DNA of 29,038 bases, from assembly GCA_012512865.1 (NCBI GenBank), contig JAAZDH010000195.1:1-29038 (forward strand), read 5' to 3'. Position 1 is the first letter of the stretch; each line of letters starts with the position of its first letter. Below are positions 23,689-29,038 of the stretch, one piece after another. The DNA is from Clostridiaceae bacterium (GTDB lineage: Bacteria; Bacillota; Clostridia; Acetivibrionales; DUMC01). The notes below the pieces were generated by a model. That model did not search any database and was not told the origin of the DNA. It worked only from the letters and a program-made list of their open reading frames with translations. The position numbers were made by a program, and so were the translations under genes.

Positions 23689-23792
23689 GTCAAGGGCAGT
23701 GCAAGATTTACAAGGATGGCGCAGAACCGGAAATGATACAAGGTCAAGGGAAGTGCAAGGCTAAGGCAAAGTCGATGTATTTAGCCTTGCAC
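23689..23792. repeat. Direct repeats and a 12-pair hairpin between symporter and kinase genes
   Basis: GTCAAGGGCAGTGCAAG (23689-23705) returns as GTCAAGGGAAGTGCAAG (23743-23759), 54 bases apart with one mismatch. The second copy runs into GTGCAAGGCTAA (23753-23764), which pairs perfectly with TTAGCCTTGCAC (23781-23792) across a 16-base loop. No T run follows on either strand, so it is not a standard terminator; it could be a processing site or an operator pair. The rest of the 358-base gap (23501-23858) shows no gene. Confidence 0.65.
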
Positions 23793-23858
23793 CCTGATTT
23801 AAATGGCTCGGTTGCCCTTGATAACTTGTTAATTTGTTAAACTATTCAACTTGTTCAA

Positions 23859-24932
23859 CTAACGTTTTACGCGGGCGTTTCCTTCCCATATGCTCCAAAC
23901 CTGTTCTTCATCGGCGGGTTGGACATAGTCCGTCAGGAATGTAACTGCCATGGCACCGCATGCCCAGGCGAACTGAATCCATTTTTCAGGCTCCCAGCCC
24001 TTGAGAATAGCGTAGAGCAGGCCGCCTACGAATCCATCCCCCCCGCCTATGCGGTCAAGCACGTTGATTTCGCGCGGTTCCACCACATGCCAGGTATCGC
24101 CTTCAAGCATGATGGCTCCCCACAGGTGGGTATTGGCACTAATAACCTGGCGCAGCGTCGTCGCGAAAACCGACGCGTTGGGGAATGTAACTTTCGTGCG
24201 CTTGATCATTTCCTTGAAACTGTCGATTTTTGCGGCAAGATCCTTTCCGCCAGCTTCAGGGCCCTCGATACCAAGGCATAGCTGGAAATCTTCTTCGTTG
24301 CCGATGAGTATGTCCGCAATGCTTGCAATTTGGGTGAAAACATCACGAAGCTCCTTCTCGCGGTTCTTCCAGAAGGAAGCCCTGTAATTTAAGTCGAAGG
24401 AAATCCGCGTGTCATATTTCTTTGCAGCTTTTGCAAGCTCAAGGCAGAAGGTTCCCGTTTCAGGAGACAGCGCCCCGATCAAGCCTGATATGTGCACGAT
24501 TTGTACGCCTTCCTTGCCGAAAATCCTGTCCAGATCAAAATCTTTTACATTGAGGGTCCTGCCCACTTCACCCGCACGGTCGTTATGCACCCTGGGACCT
24601 CTCGGGCCAAACCCGCTGTCTGCTATATTAAACTGGTGCCGGTATCCCCAGGGACCTCCTTGCGGGACTTCCTTACCTTCATAAACCATGTGCCGGCTTG
24701 CAAGGCTATTTTTAATGAATTGTGCGATGGGACTTCCCTTTACAAAAGTTGTGAGCACCTTTACAGGCAGCCCCAGGTACGAAGAAATACTTGCAACGTT
24801 GGTTTCAGCGCTGGTAGCGTGCATGATATAGGTGTCACTACAATGTACGGGCTGTCCATTGATTGGAGTAATGCGAACTCCCATGCTCGTGGGAACAAGC
24901 AATGCATAGGTAAAATCTTTCCGTAATTCCAT
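23859..24932 (-). CDS. PfkB-family sugar kinase, 2-dehydro-3-deoxygluconokinase-like
   Basis: This 357-residue ribokinase-fold protein has the PfkB C-terminal signature DRIGGGDGFVGGLL, where D299 is the catalytic base and GGGD forms the anion hole. ISFDLNYRASFW (178-189) matches the FDPNxR segment of 2-dehydro-3-deoxygluconate kinases. HATSAETNVASISSYLG (38-54) corresponds to the N-terminal GGxxxNxA substrate loop but lacks the glycine pair. It would phosphorylate a 2-keto-3-deoxy sugar acid, as in pectin or uronate catabolism. GGGAGG lies 11 bases before the ATG. The product would then need a KDPG-type aldolase, which is not in this window. Substrate assignment is from family resemblance only. 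Confidence 0.85.
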   Translation of the reverse strand: MELRKDFTYALLVPTSMGVRITPINGQPVHCSDTYIMHATSAETNVASISSYLGLPVKVLTTFVKGSPIAQFIKNSLASRHMVYEGKEVPQGGPWGYRHQFNIADSGFGPRGPRVHNDRAGEVGRTLNVKDFDLDRIFGKEGVQIVHISGLIGALSPETGTFCLELAKAAKKYDTRISFDLNYRASFWKNREKELRDVFTQIASIADILIGNEEDFQLCLGIEGPEAGGKDLAAKIDSFKEMIKRTKVTFPNASVFATTLRQVISANTHLWGAIMLEGDTWHVVEPREINVLDRIGGGDGFVGGLLYAILKGWEPEKWIQFAWACGAMAVTFLTDYVQPADEEQVWSIWEGNARVKR

Positions 24933-24971
24933 TTGCAGATAAACCTCCCTTAATACTATTTGAAACTATTA

Positions 24972-25504
24972 TTGCAATTGTTATATTACAATTACTGCCG
25001 TTAAATACCGTTAAATATTAGTTAAATAATATTAGTATGCCGCTAAATGCTATAATAATAGTGTTAATTAACACTGAATATTAATTAATACTGTTGCCGT
25101 TAAAAAAAGTGTTAACTATAAAATATTCTTGTTGCAGTAATCATGCTAAATCAAACTAATTGCAATAATAAAAAAACACCCTGATTGCAGTAATCATATT
25201 AATTATAAAAAATATTGCAATTATGACTTTAAAACCAAAAAACACTGCAATTTGACTTCAAGTCTATGATATGCCATATTGCCCGGGGTGTCAACCTGGG
25301 ATGCAATGGAGCATAGTGTAAAATCTTTATAGCTTGAATATAGCTTAAAGCCTTTTAGGATAAATAAGGGAGCAACTTGGCATAAAATTATTGCAGGAAA
25401 AATGGGCAAGATACCTGGTATTGCAAATATTGCCGATATTTCTTGCAAATATTGCCGATGTTTATTATTATTAGTAGTATTAGTATATGGTTTTAGTGCT
25501 TGCA
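24972..25504. promoter_or_regulatory. 590-base regulatory gap rich in TTGCA motifs
   Basis: The gap between the divergent kinase (start 24932) and esterase (start 25523) holds TTGCA at 24972, 25132, 25160, 25185, 25215, 25391, 25421, 25443 and 25500. Two are part of TTGCAGTAATCAT (25132-25144 and 25185-25197, 53 bases apart). GTGTTAATTAACAC (25061-25074) is a perfect 14-base palindrome, and TTAAAT/GTTAAATA words recur at 25000-25030. No convincing gene is seen; a 94-codon minus-strand frame at 25221-25505 lacks a ribosome binding site and any family. A shared transcription factor could bind here. Confidence 0.5.
25421..25463 (+). repeat. 22-base-period tandem repeat before the esterase gene
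   Basis: A 21-base sequence starting TTGCAAATATTGCCGAT occurs at 25421-25441 and again at 25443-25463 with one mismatch, separated by a single base. The period of 22 bases is about two helical turns, so a protein could bind both copies on one face. It lies about 60-100 bases before the esterase ATG. Confidence 0.8.
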
Positions 25505-25522
25505 ATGCGGGAGGTTGATCTT

Positions 25523-25960
25523 ATGCAAAAAAATCCCCATCAGCACAACTTGGAATTAATGAGAGCCCTCAAGCCTTCAATGCGTTACGATGGCAATGAG
25601 CCATTTGAAGCATGGCGGGAAAGAACGGCACAAAAGCTCAATAGTACATACGAAGATTCCATAGGTGCCATATATCACTGTTCATGCAATTTTATACCAA
25701 ATATACGCAGGTATTTTGATATGGGCGATTTGGCAGGGCTAATTGCGCCACGGTATCTTGTAATTGTTTGTGGCAAGGATGACAGGATCTTCCCGTTGGA
25801 CGGCGTACGAAAGACGTTTGAAATTGTTAAAACTATGTACCGGGCTGCCGGGACACCGGGTAATTGTACGCTTGTTGTTGGCAATGAAGGACATCGTTTC
25901 TATGCAGGTGATGCATGGCCGGTAATGAATGCTTTTGTCAGGCAGGGGAATAAAGGTTAA
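25523..25960 (+). pseudogene. Alpha/beta hydrolase (acetyl-xylan-esterase-like) with internal in-frame deletion
   Basis: The frame has a good start (GGGAGG 8 bases before ATG 25523; an in-frame ATG at 25487 precedes the site) and an ordinary stop, giving 145 residues. The first 40 (HQHNLELMRALKPSMRYDG, then FEAWRERTAQKLN) match the beginning of a roughly 350-residue esterase family. Residues 41-145 match its end: SIGAIYHCSCNFIPN, FDMGDLAGLIAPR, GKDDRIFP with D86 or D87 as catalytic acid, and NEGHRFYAGDAWP with H124. The region of about 200 residues holding the GxSxG nucleophile elbow is absent. The join falls near 25643 and keeps frame. It is almost certainly inactive as an esterase. Family recognition is from memory. 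Confidence 0.7.
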
Positions 25961-26138
25961 GCAAATTAGAACTAGATTGGTATTAGATTGGAATTGCCAA
26001 GTTTAATTGAGATGATTAAATTTAACTAAAATTATAAAGATTAATTAAAATTAGCAAGATTATTTGAAAATATCAAGATTATTCGGATTCCAGGTTTGGA
26101 AGATTGAAATTATCAAAATAATTGAAAGGGGAATAAAT

Positions 26139-26489
26139 ATGGCGAAATATGAGAGAACTCTTACAGGAGATTTTAATGAGTTTTTAAGCTGGCTGCATAA
26201 CGATATTATCAGGGGCAGTATTTCAGCAAGTTATGAAGACGGAAGCGATATCACCATGGGGCAGGTTAAGGTTGCCGTCAGGGTTTATGAAAGATACAGC
26301 ATGCTGGGAAAAAATCGCATAAGCCTTAATCTTACTTTAGCAGGAGATGGCAAGAATTTGTACGTTACTGCCATTACCTCTGGGGGAAGCCAGGCGGTTT
26401 TCTTCAAGATAAACACCTTTGGGGAAAATGCTTTTCTGCAGACATGCATAGATTCCGTGGAGAATTATATCTCGCGGCGTTCAAGGTAA
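26139..26489 (+). CDS. Small DUF6054-like protein
   Basis: This 116-residue soluble protein starts MAKYERTLTGDFNEFLSWLH; AAAGGGG lies 7 bases before the ATG at 26139, so the longer open frame from 26064 is not used. The pattern SISASYEDGSDITMG, VRVYERYSMLGKNRISLN and AITSGGSQAVFFKINTFGE resembles the DUF6054 family of Firmicutes as I remember it. It is predicted to be an alpha/beta cytoplasmic protein with no membrane segment or known catalytic motif. The 178-base gap before it is AT-rich with repeated CAAGATTATT. No function is known. It is followed by a strong palindrome and then the beta-galactosidase gene. Confidence 0.75.
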   Translation: MAKYERTLTGDFNEFLSWLHNDIIRGSISASYEDGSDITMGQVKVAVRVYERYSMLGKNRISLNLTLAGDGKNLYVTAITSGGSQAVFFKINTFGENAFLQTCIDSVENYISRRSR

Positions 26490-26506
26490 GATAGGGTGAG
26501 ACAAGG

Positions 26507-26542
26507 CGGGACAGGGGAGACAGAGAATCATCCCCTGTCCCG
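26507..26542. repeat. REP-like palindrome or terminator after the DUF6054-like gene
   Basis: CGGGACAGGGGA (26507-26518) pairs perfectly with TCCCCTGTCCCG (26531-26542) around a 12-base loop that includes CAGAGAATCA. No T run follows, so it is a poor rho-independent terminator. The GGGACAGGGGA...CAGAGAA...TCCCCTGTCCC layout resembles dispersed palindromes I recall from several clostridial and thermophilic Firmicutes genomes, some tied to Y1-type (RAYT) transposases. It sits alone here with no transposase nearby. Confidence 0.65.
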
Positions 26543-26597
26543 AAAATAATATAGAACAATATAAATACAATATTATTGATTTTTAGGGGTGATATAA

Positions 26598-29038
26598 ATG
26601 CTTGGTATTGCAAAATACTGGGAAGATCCAGGCGTCTTGCACGTTAACCGGGAAAAACCAAGGGCGTACTACATACCATATGCCGATGCCCGGACCGCTA
26701 GTTCGAATAAGCGGGGCAAATCTCCATTTTACCAGACGCTTAACGGCAGTTGGAAATTCAAGTATTATAAAAGTGTAAAGCTTGTGGAGGATGGATTCTT
26801 TGGTAAAGACGCAGACGTAAACACATGGGATGATTTGATCGTGCCATCCTGCTGGCAGGTTAAAGGATATGACCAATGCCATTATACAAATGTCAACTAC
26901 CCTTTTACCTGTGATCCGCCGCATGTTCCCGGTGAAAACCCGGCAGGGGTTTATGTAAGGGAATTCAATATTTCCTCCAGTTGGGAAAACAAAGAGAAAT
27001 ACATAGTTTTCGAAGGAGTGAATTCTTGCTTTTATTTATGGGTTAACGGCGTTTTTGCCGGCTACAGCCAGGGAAGCAGGGTGCCCGCGGAATTTAACAT
27101 AACACCTTATATATCGGCGGGCAGGAACAGGATAGCCGTAATGGTACTAAAGTGGTGCGATGGAAGCTATCTTGAAGACCAGGATGTCTGGAGGTTTTCA
27201 GGCATATTCAGGGATGTATATTTACTGGCAAGGGACAAGCAGCACATAAGGGATGTTTTTATAAAGCAGGAATTTTCAAAGGACTTTAAGAAGGCAACAG
27301 TAAAATGTGAAATTAATATTAAAGCCGGGGCTGAAGACGATATTGGGGATGTTAAAGAAGATATTTATAAAGCGGAAGTTTTTAAGGAAGAAGTCCGGGA
27401 AGATATTCTTAAAGAAGAAGTAATCAAGGAAGAAATTGAAAAAATCAGGGCGGAACTTGTGGATAATAAAGGCATGAGAATTGCCGGGCTTGTTAAAAGC
27501 GCTGAAGGCAATAGATTTAACGATCACAGCATAGGTTGCGCAAATGCAGTTATAGAAAATGCAGTTGTAGAATTTGAAATTGATAACCCCGTCCTGTGGA
27601 ATGCCGAAAATCCGTACCTATACCGGTTATTCATACATTACGGCGAGGAGGTCCTCCTTTTTTACGTGGGCTTAAGGAAAATCGAAATCAAGGATGGCGT
27701 ATTCATGATAAACGGGAGGGCTGTCAAGCTAAAAGGCGTCAACCGCCATGACTCACACCTGGAGCTTGGTCAGACGGTGCCATTGAACCACATGGTAAGG
27801 GACCTTATGATAATGAAACGCCACAATATCAATGCCATTAGGACTTCCCACTACCCGAACGATCCAAGGTTCCTGGACTTGTGTGATTATTACGGTTTTT
27901 ACGTGGTGGACGAGGCGGATCTTGAGTGCCACGGGGTACAGAGGGCAGGGGATTTTCACATGCTATCAAAAGACCCGGTATGGGAGGAAGCCTTTGTCGA
28001 CAGGGTGCGGAGAATGGTGGAAAGAGACAAGACCCATGCCTGTGTTGTCATGTGGTCATTGGGCAACGAGTCGGGATATGATATAAATCATATTGCCATG
28101 GCAAGGTGGACTAAATCCAGGGACGAATCAAGGCCCGTTCACTACGAGGGAGCTGCAAGTATATATAGAGGAAACCCCGATACCCGGTTCATTGATGTTG
28201 AAAGCAGGATGTACCCGCATGTTGAGTTCGTGGAGCAATATGCCTTGAATGAAGAAAACAAGAAACCCCTGTTCCTGTGCGAGTACAGCCATGCCATGGG
28301 CAACGGCCCGGGGGATTTAAAGGATTACTGGGACATTATATACAAGTATCCCAGGTTGATGGGCGGCTGTGTATGGGAGTGGTGCGATCATGCCATTAAA
28401 TCATTGACCCGGGACGGCCGGGAATACTATGCATACGGCGGGGATTTTGGAGATGAACCGAACGACGGTAATTTTTGCATGGATGGGCTGGTATATCCCG
28501 ACAGGAGGCCTCACACCGGCTTGCTTGAACTGAAAAAGGTTATAGCTCCCGTGAAGATAGAGGCATACGACCTGGAAAGGGGCTTGATAAAAGTTACAAA
28601 CTTGTATGATTTCAAGGATTTATCCGGCATCACCCTTGCATGGAAGGTAGAAAGGAACGGGGAGACAATAAAACAGGGAGAAATTTATGATTTGGCAATC
28701 GGTCCCCAGCAGTCTGCCATAATCGAATTGCCATGTTACCAATTGGATGTGGATATTGACAGCATTAATGGCAATGGCTTTTTTGGCAGTGTTGAAGACT
28801 TGTACTACCTTACGGTATCCTGCTTGCAGAAATTTGACACCCCCTGGGCTAAGAAAGGTTATGAAATAACCTTTGAGCAGCTAAAAATGGATTTGCAGCA
28901 GTTGCGGCGAAAAGGACAGGAAAAGGCAATACCGTCAGCAGGGATGGAAAGGGGAGCTGAAGGCAAAGCAGAAGAGGAAATGGCCTTTGAAATTAATGAT
29001 AGAAAAATAATAATGGTGCAGAAGGGTAATGTAATCCT
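26598..29038 (+). CDS. lacZ: Beta-galactosidase, GH2 family (3' end beyond the window)
   Basis: The open frame runs from ATG 26598 (GGGGTG upstream) to the window end, 813 codons, so the C-terminus is missing. The order is LacZ-like: a jelly-roll sugar-binding domain (NGSWKFKYY, VPSCWQVKGYD, residues about 45-210), an immunoglobulin-like domain (about 215-350), a TIM barrel with NRHDSH, RTSHYPNDPRF, acid/base E491 in SLGNESG and nucleophile E562 in LCEYSHAMGNG, then the start of the later beta domains (DGLVYPDRRPHTGLLELKK). The 71-residue spacing between the two glutamates is close to E. coli LacZ (76). It hydrolyses terminal beta-galactosides; no secretion signal is seen, so it is probably cytoplasmic. 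Unusual is a Lys/Glu-rich insertion at about 242-288 (VKEDIYKAEVFKEEVRED and on) in the immunoglobulin-like domain. Confidence 0.93.
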   Translation, partial: MLGIAKYWEDPGVLHVNREKPRAYYIPYADARTASSNKRGKSPFYQTLNGSWKFKYYKSVKLVEDGFFGKDADVNTWDDLIVPSCWQVKGYDQCHYTNVNYPFTCDPPHVPGENPAGVYVREFNISSSWENKEKYIVFEGVNSCFYLWVNGVFAGYSQGSRVPAEFNITPYISAGRNRIAVMVLKWCDGSYLEDQDVWRFSGIFRDVYLLARDKQHIRDVFIKQEFSKDFKKATVKCEINIKAGAEDDIGDVKEDIYKAEVFKEEVREDILKEEVIKEEIEKIRAELVDNKGMRIAGLVKSAEGNRFNDHSIGCANAVIENAVVEFEIDNPVLWNAENPYLYRLFIHYGEEVLLFYVGLRKIEIKDGVFMINGRAVKLKGVNRHDSHLELGQTVPLNHMVRDLMIMKRHNINAIRTSHYPNDPRFLDLCDYYGFYVVDEADLECHGVQRAGDFHMLSKDPVWEEAFVDRVRRMVERDKTHACVVMWSLGNESGYDINHIAMARWTKSRDESRPVHYEGAASIYRGNPDTRFIDVESRMYPHVEFVEQYALNEENKKPLFLCEYSHAMGNGPGDLKDYWDIIYKYPRLMGGCVWEWCDHAIKSLTRDGREYYAYGGDFGDEPNDGNFCMDGLVYPDRRPHTGLLELKKVIAPVKIEAYDLERGLIKVTNLYDFKDLSGITLAWKVERNGETIKQGEIYDLAIGPQQSAIIELPCYQLDVDIDSINGNGFFGSVEDLYYLTVSCLQKFDTPWAKKGYEITFEQLKMDLQQLRRKGQEKAIPSAGMERGAEGKAEEEMAFEINDRKIIMVQKGNVI

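Noticed and set aside
25221..25505. 94-codon minus-strand open frame in the kinase-esterase gap
   Set aside because: It has no ribosome binding site, an AT-driven composition and no recognisable motif, and it lies over the motif-rich regulatory gap.
26507..26542. Rho-independent terminator after the DUF6054-like gene
   Set aside because: The stem is strong but no T run follows on either strand, so it was listed as a REP-like palindrome, although some terminator activity is possible.

Overview
The window looks like a chromosomal segment of a low-to-moderate GC Bacillota, most likely a plant-polysaccharide-using member of the Clostridia. The evidence is strong AAAGGAG/GGGAGG ribosome binding sites, heavy use of AGG/AGA/ATA codons, and the gene families present: an XRE-cupin regulator beside a spermidine/putrescine ABC operon, a GPH sugar symporter, a KdgK-like kinase, GH2 beta-galactosidase, YARHG and DUF6054-like proteins, and AbrB/RelE and Phd modules. 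No rRNA, tRNA or CRISPR array was seen. The species cannot be named from the sequence.

Layout. (1) 1-4260, minus strand: a Phd/YefM antitoxin domain fused to a Uma2 nuclease domain, with its own promoter and nested palindromes, then a very large exported YARHG-domain protein. (2) 4531-7294, plus strand: a short operon of a class III aminotransferase and a Gfo/Idh/MocA dehydrogenase, with a good promoter and a rho-independent terminator. (3) about 7300-14912: a visibly AT-richer block. It holds a carbohydrate operon (frameshifted FGGY kinase, a second Gfo/Idh/MocA protein lacking the usual lysine, an amidohydrolase/lactonase-like protein, an arabinose-isomerase-fold protein and a DhnA-type aldolase). 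A wrecked IS256-family element and the stubs of a sugar ABC permease and a uroporphyrinogen-decarboxylase-like protein follow. It reads as an acquired sugar-catabolic island that is decaying. (4) 14992-19981: an XRE-cupin regulator and potABCD. (5) 20021-20652, minus: a RelE/ParE toxin with a frameshift and its AbrB-type antitoxin. (6) 21032-22111: a nitrilase-superfamily amidohydrolase. (7) 22124-24932, minus: a GPH-type sugar symporter and a KdgK-like kinase. (8) 24933-25960: a regulatory region rich in TTGCA motifs, then an esterase that has lost its catalytic middle. (9) 26139-29038: a DUF6054-like protein, a REP-like palindrome and a beta-galactosidase that runs off the window.

How the genes may work together. 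Regions 7-9 fit uptake and breakdown of plant-derived sugars (symporter, sugar-acid kinase, esterase, beta-galactosidase). Region 4 imports polyamines under a polyamine-responsive type of regulator, and the nearby nitrilase could act on a carbamoyl- or amide-containing compound, though that link is only positional. Region 3 encodes isomerase, kinase and aldolase steps plus a dehydrogenase/hydrolase pair, which together outline a sugar or sugar-acid pathway whose substrate I cannot identify. Its kinase is frameshifted and its likely transporter is reduced to a stub, so it may no longer run.

A recurring oddity is low-complexity peptide (Asn/His/Glu/Lys-rich) inserted in otherwise conserved proteins (antitoxin-nuclease linker, PotC tail, nitrilase, beta-galactosidase), alongside A-rich degenerate repeats between genes.
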